DNA of 64,000 nucleotides from Urinicoccus massiliensis (lineage in GTDB: Bacteria > Bacillota > Clostridia > Tissierellales > Peptoniphilaceae), in NCBI RefSeq assembly GCF_900120405.1, contig NZ_LT635492.1, positions 515,478 through 579,477 of the forward strand, written 5' to 3'. How positions within the stretch are numbered: the first letter of the stretch is position 1; every line of letters begins with the position of its first letter. The position numbers were made by a program, and so were the translations under genes. This document shows positions 56,742 through 64,000 of the stretch, one piece after another. Below the pieces are notes generated by a model. It made no database searches. It had not been told where the DNA came from and saw nothing but the letters and a program-made list of their open reading frames with translations.

Positions 56742-58070
56742 CTATTCTTCCCAATCCTTCTTGCCATCCCAACGTTTGGTCTGCCTTTCTTGGATTTTCT
56801 TTTCATATCCCCGGTCTGAAGGCTTGTAAAAGACCAAGTCTTGAAAGCCCTCTGGCAGGTAGTCTTGTTGGACAAAAGCGTCTGGATATTGGTGGGGGTA
56901 CTTGTAGCCCCCTTCCTTTTCTCCTTGGACCCTTGGGTTGTGGGGGTCTCTTAAATACATGGGAACGCCAGCTGTGGGATGGCTTTTGACAAAATCCATG
57001 GCGGCATTAATGCCCTGGTAGGCCCGGTTGGATTTTTCAGCACAGGCTAAATAGCTGGCACATTGGCCCAAGTTGATCCTGCATTCCGGTAGGCCAATGA
57101 CTTCCACAGCCTTAAAGGTGGATGTGGCCAAAACCAGGGCCATGGGGTCGGCATTGCCAATGTCTTCTGAGGCAAAAATCACCATCCGCCGGGCAATGAA
57201 TTTTGGATCTTCTCCCGCCACCAACATCTTGGCCATCCAGTAAAGGGCAGCATCAGGGTCAGACCCCCGTAAACTTTTGATAAAGGCCGAAATGGTGTCA
57301 TAGTGGTCGGTGCTCCCCTTGTCATAGAGGATGGGTTTTTCCATCATACTTTGGCTAATGTCATCCTTGGTCAAGACCAGCTGGTCTCCTTTTTTTGTCG
57401 TGGTTAGAACTGCCATTTCCAAGGCTGATAACATGACCCGGGCATCCCTGTTGGAATGGCTGACTAAAAAGTCCAGGGCCTGGGGTTCCAGGCTGGCTTG
57501 GAAGTCTTTTAGGACCTGGTCTTTTTCCAGGGCCCTAAGGGCCAATTTTTTCAAGTCCTCTTCATCCAGTTCATGGAAGTTTAAAATTTGACAGCGACTC
57601 ACCAGGGCCTTGTTGACTTCGAAATAGGGGTTTTCCGTTGTAGCGCCGATAAAGAGAATCTTCCCCTGTTCCACATAGGGCAAGAGAGCGTCCTGTTGGC
57701 CCTTGTTAAAACGGTGGATTTCATCGATAAAGAGGATGGTTTGCCGGCCCCTGATTTTTAAATCTTCTTCGGCTTCTTTCAAGGCCTCTCTCAGGTCTTT
57801 GACCCCGCTGGTAACAGCCGATAATTCTATGAAGTTGTGGTCCATGGCCTGGGCTATGATATAGGCCAGGGTGGTTTTTCCCACTCCCGGAGGTCCATAA
57901 AAGAGCATGGACCTAAGCCGGCCACTTTTAACCATCCGGTTGATAAATTGATTTTCTCCAATAAAGTGGCCTTGGCCTACAAAGTCTTCAAGACTCTTGG
58001 GCCTCATCCTCTCCGGCAAGGGGGCTGTGGTTTTTAACTTGTTTTCCATTTCCAGGGTAAATAAATCCAT
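56742..58070 (-). CDS. rarA: replication-associated recombination ATPase RarA/MgsA
   Basis: 442 residues. AAA+ clamp-loader-like: Walker [16 protein letters not shown], Walker [21 protein letters not shown], sensor [12 protein letters not shown], then the MgsA C-terminal tetramer domain ([34 protein letters not shown]). It works at stalled forks. A GGAGAAGG site precedes the ATG. The C-terminal tail is rich in Lys/Trp. Confidence 0.95.
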   Translation of the reverse strand: MDLFTLEMENKLKTTAPLPERMRPKSLEDFVGQGHFIGENQFINRMVKSGRLRSMLFYGPPGVGKTTLAYIIAQAMDHNFIELSAVTSGVKDLREALKEAEEDLKIRGRQTILFIDEIHRFNKGQQDALLPYVEQGKILFIGATTENPYFEVNKALVSRCQILNFHELDEEDLKKLALRALEKDQVLKDFQASLEPQALDFLVSHSNRDARVMLSALEMAVLTTTKKGDQLVLTKDDISQSMMEKPILYDKGSTDHYDTISAFIKSLRGSDPDAALYWMAKMLVAGEDPKFIARRMVIFASEDIGNADPMALVLATSTFKAVEVIGLPECRINLGQCASYLACAEKSNRAYQGINAAMDFVKSHPTAGVPMYLRDPHNPRVQGEKEGGYKYPHQYPDAFVQQDYLPEGFQDLVFYKPSDRGYEKKIQERQTKRWDGKKDWEE

Positions 58071-58116
58071 TCCTTCTCCTTATCCCATTCTTAAAGACCT
58101 TTTTCAAGGCTTCTTT

Positions 58117-58335
58117 CTATTGATCGTATTTTTCCTTTAACTTGGGGATGTCCTCTAGGTCCACCCATTCTTCTGTAAAGCCACAAGTACAACAAACATA
58201 GCGGTTGACTAAAACTGCCGAAAAAATGCTGTGCCCTATCATAATATTATTTCCACTTCCATAGGCACCTGCCTTTCCAGGCACCAATAAAAGATCCTTT
58301 GAGCCACACTTTGGGCAAAGTCCCGTATTCTTCAT
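58117..58335 (-). CDS. small double-CxxC zinc protein
   Basis: 72 residues: CPKCG near the N-terminus, a Gly-rich GKAGAYGSGNNI stretch, and CCTCGFTEEW near the C-terminus. The Cys pairs probably hold one zinc. Similar unnamed proteins are found in Clostridia. Function unknown. It has AAAGGAGGGGG and follows the racemase-like gene after a hairpin. Confidence 0.65.
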   Translation of the reverse strand: MKNTGLCPKCGSKDLLLVPGKAGAYGSGNNIMIGHSIFSAVLVNRYVCCTCGFTEEWVDLEDIPKLKEKYDQ

Positions 58336-58349
58336 TCTCCCCCTCCTTT

Positions 58350-58393
58350 AACAAGGGACCTAGTTCAGTTTTTCTGACTAGGCCCCTTGTTTT
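58350..58393. terminator. strong hairpin between the racemase-like gene and the zinc protein gene
   Basis: AAGGGaCCTAGT, an inner loop, ACTAGGcCCCTT: about 11 bp paired. The T-run lies on the plus-strand side (GTTTTTC), while on the minus strand the hairpin is followed by TTAAAGGAGG. As the genes here read on the minus strand it may act as an attenuator, an mRNA end or a barrier to antisense transcription. Confidence 0.5.
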
Positions 58394-58409
58394 TCTCGTT
58401 AAAAATTCT

Positions 58410-59474
58410 TTAGATAATCTCAACATCTACATATTCAGATGTACAAGTCATCAAGATCCCTACATAGTCCAGGGTAAAGTCTACAATATCCCCAACTTGG
58501 TAGTCCTTTTGACAGTCCGAAATATCCAAAATGGTGTGGTCACTGGACCCTCCCAGGACAATGATATCCTTGTCCACGGGATTCAGGGACTCATTAACAA
58601 TGTCTTGCTTGCCTAGGGCAATGAGGGCCCTCTTTCGAACTCCCCGGTCTACGAAAACCGGTTCATGGCCAAAGGCATCCAGGCCAGTTTCTTCCACAGG
58701 AACCGAAGGTTTTTCCTTGATTTCAATAATTTGGGCTTGGAGGACCCAGCCCTTGGAATTGGTCCCTGGTAGTTGTTGACCATAGGAGGACTCGGTTCCC
58801 CGGATCAGGGTTTCTCCTAGACGGAGGTTGTTGATACTGGGAAGTTTTTCCTTGCCCAAAAGGTAGACAGAGGATGAGTTTCCCCCACTAACAATCTTAA
58901 GGTCATAGCCAAAGCGGTCCTTGACTCCTTGTTTGTAGTCATCCAGACGCTTTAGGATGTGGGGCTTGGGAATCACAGCTCCATAGCAGGTGAGGTTGGT
59001 GCCGATTCCTTCTAAAATCAGGTGGTCCATCTTCAGGACTTCTTCTACAGCTTGGTAGAAGTCTTCTTCCTGGAAGAAACCCTCTCTCAGGTCTCCTAGG
59101 TCCACCATGAGGATGACCTTGTGGCGGCAACCTGCCTTGCCGGCAGCTTCATTTAATTTTCTTAAGGTAGAGATTTCTGAATTTAGGCTGATGTCTGCAT
59201 AGCGGACCACCTGGTCCACTTCTGAATGTTGGGGTAGTCTCAAGAGGATTTTATCAATATCAAAATTTTGCAATTTTTTCAAATTTTGAATCCTGGAATC
59301 CGCCAGGCCATCTACGCCCCCTTCAACGTAAATTTGGGCAAGTTCCGGGTCTGCACAAAAAACCTTGGTGACGCCATAAAGAACCCCCACTCCATTTTCA
59401 GAAGTTAGTTTTTTCAAGGCCTTAACATTCTTTAATACAATGTCTCTTTTCACCAATAGTTTCGGATAGGTCAT
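58410..59474 (-). CDS. alanine/ornithine racemase-family PLP enzyme
   Basis: 354 residues with a PLP-binding alanine-racemase-type barrel: YGVTKVFCADPELAQ holds the Schiff-base Lys, LRLPQHSE, VDLGDLREG and VSGGNSSS follow, and a C-terminal beta domain (IILG type) ends the protein. The sequence resembles ornithine racemase (Orr) of amino-acid-fermenting Clostridia rather than Alr. If so, it makes D-ornithine for oxidative ornithine breakdown. Overlap with nrdR is 4 nt. The substrate is not certain. Confidence 0.8.
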   Translation of the reverse strand: MTYPKLLVKRDIVLKNVKALKKLTSENGVGVLYGVTKVFCADPELAQIYVEGGVDGLADSRIQNLKKLQNFDIDKILLRLPQHSEVDQVVRYADISLNSEISTLRKLNEAAGKAGCRHKVILMVDLGDLREGFFQEEDFYQAVEEVLKMDHLILEGIGTNLTCYGAVIPKPHILKRLDDYKQGVKDRFGYDLKIVSGGNSSSVYLLGKEKLPSINNLRLGETLIRGTESSYGQQLPGTNSKGWVLQAQIIEIKEKPSVPVEETGLDAFGHEPVFVDRGVRKRALIALGKQDIVNESLNPVDKDIIVLGGSSDHTILDISDCQKDYQVGDIVDFTLDYVGILMTCTSEYVDVEII

Positions 59475-59935
59475 TTTTTCTCTCCCTTTCTGTCGTCAAT
59501 AAACTGGCTCAGCTCATCCATAAATGAAGATACGTCCTTAAATTGCCGGTAGACGGAAGCAAAGCGGACATAGGCCACTTCATCAACCTCTTTCAAGGCC
59601 TCCATGACCCGCCGGCCCAGCTCTGCTGAGCTGACTTCTTTTTTAAATTCATTCCGGATACTTTTTTCAATATCTCCTACAATGGCCTCCAAAGTTGCCA
59701 TTTTCACAGGCCTTTTTTCGCAGGACCGGAGCATGCCGTTTAAGAGCTTGTCCGGGTCAAAAGATTCCACGGTCTTGTCTTTTTTCACCACCATCAAGGG
59801 GGTTTTTTCAATCCTCTCATAGGTGGTAAAGCGGCCTCCACACTTTACGCACTCCCGTCTTCTCCGGATGGCTTCATCCGAAGGTCTGGAGTCGATAACT
59901 TTAGAGTCTGGGTAATTGCAATATGGACACTTCAT
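59471..59935 (-). CDS. nrdR: transcriptional repressor NrdR
   Basis: 154 residues. N-terminal zinc ribbon CPYCNYPDSKVIDSRPSDEAIRRRRECVKCGGRFTTYERIE, then the ATP-cone domain (VVKKDKTVESFDPDKLLNGMLRSC). It represses ribonucleotide reductase genes according to dNTP level. No nrd genes are in the window. Confidence 0.96.
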   Translation of the reverse strand: MKCPYCNYPDSKVIDSRPSDEAIRRRRECVKCGGRFTTYERIEKTPLMVVKKDKTVESFDPDKLLNGMLRSCEKRPVKMATLEAIVGDIEKSIRNEFKKEVSSAELGRRVMEALKEVDEVAYVRFASVYRQFKDVSSFMDELSQFIDDRKGEKK

Positions 59936-59960
59936 AGATCCTCCAAATAGATAAAAATAA

Positions 59961-59993
59961 ACAAAAAAATACGTATCCCTGAGGATACGTATC
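59961..59993 (-). terminator. terminator after ftsZ
   Basis: ATACGTATCC, short loop, GGATACGTAT with a run of Ts on the minus strand, 5 nt after the ftsZ stop. Confidence 0.88.
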
Positions 59994-59997
59994 CTTG

Positions 59998-61080
59998 TTA
60001 TCTACGTAAAAAGTCAGGAATTTGTAATTCTCCTGTATTCTTTTTATCTTCTTTATTTTCCAAGTCTTCCTTCATCTTATTTCTAGCTGCATCCAAGGGG
60101 TTGGTAGATGAGGCCTTGTCTTCATTGTAGATGTCAAAGTCTGTTGCAATAACAGTAACCTTTACTTGGTCTTTTAGGCTTTCGTCAATGCCTGCGCCGA
60201 AGATGATGTTTGCATCTTCGTCTACTGCATCCCGAATCAGGTCTGCTGCTTCAGTGACTTCAAAGATACCTAAGTCTCCACCACCGGTAATATTTAATAA
60301 AACGGACCGTGCTCCTTCAATGGATGTTTCTAAAAGAGGTGATTGGATAGCCATCTTGGCTGCTTCCTTGGCTCTTTCATCTCCAGAGGCATAGCCAATA
60401 CCCATGTGGGCAATTCCCTTGTCGTACATAACTGTCTTTACATCGGCAAAGTCAAGGTTAATCATGCTGGGAACACTGATTAGATCACTAATACCTTGGA
60501 TCCCTTGTTTCAGGACCTCATCAGCCATTTCAAAGGCTTCTGCAAAGCTTGTTTTCTTGTCGCTGATTTGAAGTAGGCGGTCATTTGGAATGATTACCAG
60601 GGTATCTACCTTGTCTTTCAAAGCCTTGATTCCTGCTTCAGCTTGTTTTTTTCTCTTGACCCCTTCAAAGGTAAAGGGACGGGTAACAACGCCAACTGTT
60701 AAGGCGCCCATTTCCTTGGCTACTTCAGCAATGACAGGTGCAGCACCAGTACCGGTTCCACCGCCCATACCTGCTGTAATGAATACCATGTCTGCCCCTT
60801 CTAAGGCTTCACGAATTTCGTCAAGACTTTCTTCTGCAGATTGTTCTCCCACAGATGGGCTTGCTCCAGCTCCAAGACCCTTGGTTGTTTTTTCACCAAT
60901 TTGAATCTTAGTTTCAGCAAAGGAATTTTTCAGGGCTTGACGGTCTGTGTTAAAAGCAACAAAGCCAACTCCCTTTACTCCATTGTTAATCATTCGGTTT
61001 ACGGCGTTATTTCCACCGCCACCAACGCCAGCTACTTTAATTCTGGCAAAGTCTTCATGATCCATATCAAAATCCAACAT
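59998..61080 (-). CDS. ftsZ: cell division protein FtsZ
   Basis: 360 residues. Tubulin-type GTP-binding signature [34 protein letters not shown] at the start, T7-loop [11 protein letters not shown] and the C-terminal anchor peptide (IPDFLRR) after a linker. It forms the division ring. It has its own promoter; ftsA is not beside it. Confidence 0.98.
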   Translation of the reverse strand: MLDFDMDHEDFARIKVAGVGGGGNNAVNRMINNGVKGVGFVAFNTDRQALKNSFAETKIQIGEKTTKGLGAGASPSVGEQSAEESLDEIREALEGADMVFITAGMGGGTGTGAAPVIAEVAKEMGALTVGVVTRPFTFEGVKRKKQAEAGIKALKDKVDTLVIIPNDRLLQISDKKTSFAEAFEMADEVLKQGIQGISDLISVPSMINLDFADVKTVMYDKGIAHMGIGYASGDERAKEAAKMAIQSPLLETSIEGARSVLLNITGGGDLGIFEVTEAADLIRDAVDEDANIIFGAGIDESLKDQVKVTVIATDFDIYNEDKASSTNPLDAARNKMKEDLENKEDKKNTGELQIPDFLRR

Positions 61081-61133
61081 CTCATTCCTCCTATATTTTC
61101 GACAGTGATTCTTAGGTAGAGTTATATACTTCT

Positions 61134-61162
61134 ATTCTAGTAATAAATGACAAAATAGTCAA
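61134..61162 (-). promoter_or_regulatory. promoter of ftsZ
   Basis: TTGACT (61157-61162), 17 nt, TAGAAT (61134-61139) on the minus strand, in the gap between ftsQ and ftsZ. Confidence 0.65.
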
Positions 61163-61173
61163 CTATTATCCCT

Positions 61174-62010
61174 TTATTCCCGGGAATCTTTCTCTTCTTT
61201 TTCTCCTCTGCCTCCCTCTAGGGGAGTCATATTATTGGCATCTTCCCTGGCCTGGGCCTTGTTACTTTCTGTAACGGCCACAGGGTCCTTGCCCTTGTCC
61301 ATTAAAATCATGCTGATATTTTTATCCATGGTCTTTATTTTTTCCAAGACCACCAAGAGCTGCTTGCACTTATAGTCGCTGTCCTTGGTGGAGTCAAAGA
61401 CCACCTGGATGTCGTCCTTGGTTAAAAGGTCCAGCCCCTGGTCTTTAATGTCAATGGCCTGGATCTTGTCCCTGAGGTCCCCTTCCAAGACCCCCGTCAC
61501 CATCTTTCGCAGGTCTTTTTGCTTGTCATTTAAAAAGAGGTAGGACCCCATTTGTAGGTTTTTAATGGTGAGGCCGTTGATTTTAATGTAGTCCGGTTGG
61601 AACTGCATGGTCTTTTCCAAAATCCGCAGGTCCTGGTCTACATTGACATAGTGGTCCCGAAAGTTTAACTGGGCCACAGGGCTTCTCTCTTGAACCCGGA
61701 TGGATAAGATACCCCGGATGCTTCTTTTGACCTTGGCATCTTTGATGTAGGGGATGGCCTCAATCTTTGCTTCAATGGCCTGGGCGTCTTGCTTGTAGAG
61801 CTTACCTCCCAGGTCCACCCTGCCTCTTTTTAAGATTTCCTCCCGGGAAACCTTCTTGTTCCCCTGGATTCTTATGTCCTTAATGGTTACCAGGTTGTTT
61901 TTAACCAGGTGGACTCCTATAGTTATGATGGCTATAAAGAGAATACTAAAGAGAGCCCGGCGACGGTTTCTTTGTTTAGCTGTTAGCCTTTTCCTTCTTC
62001 TTTTTGCCAT
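61174..62010 (-). CDS. ftsQ: cell division protein FtsQ/DivIB
   Basis: 278 residues from the ATG at 62008-62010. A very basic cytoplasmic end (KRRRKRLTAKQRNRRR), one membrane helix (about 20-37), and a POTRA domain (VTIKDIRIQGNKKVSREEILKRG). The C-terminus is acidic. It joins the divisome. It overlaps murG by 35 nt. Confidence 0.9.
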   Translation of the reverse strand: MAKRRRKRLTAKQRNRRRALFSILFIAIITIGVHLVKNNLVTIKDIRIQGNKKVSREEILKRGRVDLGGKLYKQDAQAIEAKIEAIPYIKDAKVKRSIRGILSIRVQERSPVAQLNFRDHYVNVDQDLRILEKTMQFQPDYIKINGLTIKNLQMGSYLFLNDKQKDLRKMVTGVLEGDLRDKIQAIDIKDQGLDLLTKDDIQVVFDSTKDSDYKCKQLLVVLEKIKTMDKNISMILMDKGKDPVAVTESNKAQAREDANNMTPLEGGRGEKEEKDSRE

Positions 62011-63076
62011 ATGCCCCCAACTCCAATACTCGCTCTGCAATTTCCTTCACTGCATCCTTGTTACACATGCGGTTTGCACACCGCCCCATGTCTTGACGCA
62101 TTTGGTCATTTTCCAATAATTTTTCAATGCTAGCATAGAGTTTTTCCCCTGTTAGGTCCTCTTCATAAAGTAGGATTGATGCCCCTTGGGACTCGTAACT
62201 CTTGCCGTTAAAGACTTGGTGGTTCCCGGCTGTATAGGCCTTGGGGATTAAAATACTGGCCTTGGACAGGGCACTGATTTCTGCCAGGGTCATGGCAGAA
62301 GAACTGGCAATAACCAGGTCCGCCCCCTGCATCAGCTTGGGAATTTCCATGGAAAAAGATAGGATTTCCACATCCTCTCTTTCCTCCAGGCCTTCCATAA
62401 ATTCATCATAATAGTCCCGGCCTGTAATGTGGACCAGGTGGAAGGGCAGCCGGTCATGGTGGGCCAAAATTTCCTTAATGGCGTCATTGGTTGACTCTTG
62501 TCCCCCGGACCCACCAAAGGATAGGACCACTTTTTCTTCCCGAGATTGGCTACTAGAAGCCTGGTCCAAAAAGGCTTGACGAACAGGGTTTCCTGTGTAG
62601 ATTAAATTGTCCTTCCTCTTGAAGTAGACCTTGGCTTCCTTAAAATTCAAGGCCACAAAGGAGGCCTTCCTGGCCAAAAAGCGGTTGGCCTTGCCGGGAA
62701 AGGCATTTTGTTCCTGTAAAACTGTGGGAATGCCAAATTGTTGGGCCTTTAAGACCACAGGAGCACAAACATAGCCTCCTGTTCCAATAACAACATCCGG
62801 TTGGATCTTTTTGAGAATCCTTCCGCAAGCCTGCATGCCTTGAAAGAGGGACCACATGGTGTGGATGGTCTTGGTGGAGACTTTTTTCCTGGGCAGGCCC
62901 TCTACGGGAATGGGGTAGAATTTTATCCCCTCTCTTTGCACCAGCTCCTCTTCCAAGGAACCCTCCTTACCTACATAAAATACCTCAACGCCCTCTGTTT
63001 TTTTTAATTCCTCTGCAATGGCCAGGGCCGGCATAATGTGCCCCCCAGTACCACCGCCTGATAAGATAATCCGCAT
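61976..63076 (-). CDS. murG: UDP-GlcNAc:lipid I N-acetylglucosaminyltransferase MurG
   Basis: 366 residues from the ATG at 63074-63076 (AGGAGG site). GGGTGGHIMPALAIAEEL at the N-terminus, VIGTGGYVCAPV, LQEQNAFPGKANR, VLSFGGSGGQ, and ITGRDYYDEF. The second domain has the SSSAMTLAEISALSKASILIP UDP-GlcNAc site. It makes lipid II at the membrane. It lies 8 nt after ftsW. Confidence 0.96.
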   Translation of the reverse strand: MRIILSGGGTGGHIMPALAIAEELKKTEGVEVFYVGKEGSLEEELVQREGIKFYPIPVEGLPRKKVSTKTIHTMWSLFQGMQACGRILKKIQPDVVIGTGGYVCAPVVLKAQQFGIPTVLQEQNAFPGKANRFLARKASFVALNFKEAKVYFKRKDNLIYTGNPVRQAFLDQASSSQSREEKVVLSFGGSGGQESTNDAIKEILAHHDRLPFHLVHITGRDYYDEFMEGLEEREDVEILSFSMEIPKLMQGADLVIASSSAMTLAEISALSKASILIPKAYTAGNHQVFNGKSYESQGASILLYEEDLTGEKLYASIEKLLENDQMRQDMGRCANRMCNKDAVKEIAERVLELGAYGKKKKEKANS

Positions 63077-63084
63077 AAAGCCTC

Positions 63085-64000
63085 CTAGTGGTTTTTCGAA
63101 CGTCCCAGTAAGATCCCGGCAGCCACCAGACAAACCCACAATGAGGTTCCCCCATAGGAAATAAAGGGAAGGGTCAAGCCTGTAACTGGTAGGATCCCAA
63201 TGGTAACTCCCATATTAAAAAACGCTTGAACGGAAATACATATGGTAATTCCCGTTGCGATTAATTGCTCATAAAGATTTTTACACCGACCGGCAATTTG
63301 CAAGCCCGAAAGAGTAAAGAGAAAATAGAGGAGGACCACAAAGGTCGTTCCTAAAAATCCCCATTCTTCTCCAATAATGGGAAAGATAAAGTCATTGTAA
63401 CTCATGGGCAAGTAGCCTTGTTTTAACCGGCTATTTAAATAGCCCACGCCCCAAAAACCTCCAATGCCATGGGCAAAAAGCGAATTGGCCAATTGCCAGT
63501 CCGTATCCTGGATGTCATCAAAGGGGTCTATAAAGCTCATCATTCTTTCCATCCGATAGGGCATCATCCGAATCATGATAAAGGCCAGGGCTCCCCCACC
63601 CAACCCCGATAGGGCATATTGGTAGGGCTCCATTCCCAGGACGAAAAAGAGGGACATAAGGCTTAGGCCAATAACCATACCTGTGGAAAAGTCTTTTAAA
63701 ATAACCAAACCCGTCGATAGTCCAATTATACCAATAATCATGGCAAATGTCTTAAATTTTCTAGTGGTCCGTCGGTTTTTAACCAAATAATCGCTTAAGT
63801 AAAAAATGGACGCATACTTTAAGAGGTCTGAAGGCATAAACTCAAAGCCAACCAGGGGGATTTGTAGCCAGCGGACACTGTTGTAGTGGCTGACCCCCAG
63901 GGGGGTGTAGAGTAGGGCACAGAGAAAGACGCTTAGGGCGAAAAAGGGCAGGCTCATCCGCCGGATAAAGTCTATAGACAGCCTGGAGGCAAAGACAAAA
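63085..64000 (-). CDS. ftsW: lipid II polymerase FtsW (5' end outside the window)
   Basis: The open frame reaches the right edge in frame, so the start is not seen; about 304 residues remain. SEDS family: several membrane helices, HYNSVRWLQIPLVGFEFMPSDLLK (the usual ARRWI...FQPSELAK), a large extracellular loop with DIQDTDWQLANSLFAHGIGGFWGVG, and the final GVTIGILPVTGLTLPFISYGGTSL. It precedes murG, which favours FtsW/SpoVE over RodA. Confidence 0.9.
   Translation of the reverse strand, partial: FVFASRLSIDFIRRMSLPFFALSVFLCALLYTPLGVSHYNSVRWLQIPLVGFEFMPSDLLKYASIFYLSDYLVKNRRTTRKFKTFAMIIGIIGLSTGLVILKDFSTGMVIGLSLMSLFFVLGMEPYQYALSGLGGGALAFIMIRMMPYRMERMMSFIDPFDDIQDTDWQLANSLFAHGIGGFWGVGYLNSRLKQGYLPMSYNDFIFPIIGEEWGFLGTTFVVLLYFLFTLSGLQIAGRCKNLYEQLIATGITICISVQAFFNMGVTIGILPVTGLTLPFISYGGTSLWVCLVAAGILLGRSKNH

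Noticed and set aside
56684-56875. Minus-strand frame of 63 codons at the end of rarA
   Set aside because: It is an out-of-frame shadow of rarA that runs into the asnS promoter and has no ribosome site.

Overview
The window looks like chromosomal DNA of a low-to-moderate GC Gram-positive anaerobe (Bacillota, Clostridia/Tissierellia type). Evidence: a secreted protein with three C-terminal SLH domains and InlB-type repeats, an IspH-ribosomal protein S1 fusion, a T-box leader on asnS, rubredoxin, CdaA/CdaR, ScpA/ScpB, strong AGGAGG ribosome sites, and many sigma-A type promoters (TTGACA-17-TATAAT or TGnTATAAT). The style of the SLH protein and the gene content recall Peptoniphilaceae (Peptoniphilus/Anaerococcus relatives). 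The phylum is fairly sure; the family is an inference.

Layout, left to right. Most genes lie on the minus strand. 1-5513: a C39-like peptidase (cut by the window edge), pncA and pgeF, cardiolipin synthase and typA. 5659-8225: a small plus-strand island, with a TetR-type regulator and a DUF2871-like membrane protein under a probable autoregulatory operator, plus rubredoxin; an RsbW-like kinase-fold gene faces it. 8254-15138: the proteostasis run tig-clpP-clpX-lon-engB, then two small genes. 15321-18829: a Cu(I) P-type ATPase carrying a CopZ-like domain at its C-terminus, and a pseudouridine synthase. 18911-20325: an MltG-like repeat protein and an 800-bp non-coding region packed with nested hairpins. 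20326-23916: the SLH surface protein. 24164-31620: cmk-plsC-ispH::rpsA, then DUF5317-cdaA-cdaR-guaB. 31713-44320: a tightly overlapping run of 16 genes from asp23/nusB through xseAB, ispA, tlyA, recN, nudF, punA, pdp, scpAB and rluB to a flavoprotein. 44441-47275: tRNA-Trp and alaS. 47357-52215: an AI-2E-type exporter, a lipoprotein, and a two-component system with a decayed copy of the kinase 3' end nearby. 52216-52664: a non-coding gap with three REP hairpins. 52665-56700: T-box-asnS-leuS. 56742-64000: rarA, a zinc-ribbon protein, an ornithine racemase-like gene and nrdR, then the division genes ftsZ, ftsQ, murG and ftsW.

Most of the window is ordinary housekeeping. The least explained DNA is in the two long non-coding gaps. 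Three 23-nt elements at 52323-52584 share a GTAG head, a 7-bp stem and a 5-nt loop, and their stems differ by compensatory changes, like REP sequences moved by RAYT transposases. At 19584-20250 related REP sequence recurs; one copy appears split by a 104-nt insert that carries a second hairpin type. That second type has constant arms (TGACCTA...TAGGTCA) and interchangeable inner palindromes and occurs three times. No transposase gene is in the window. Other points of interest are an ispH frame with no ATG/GTG/TTG start, a possible internal start that would make free CopZ from copA, and leuS placed behind an asparagine T-box.
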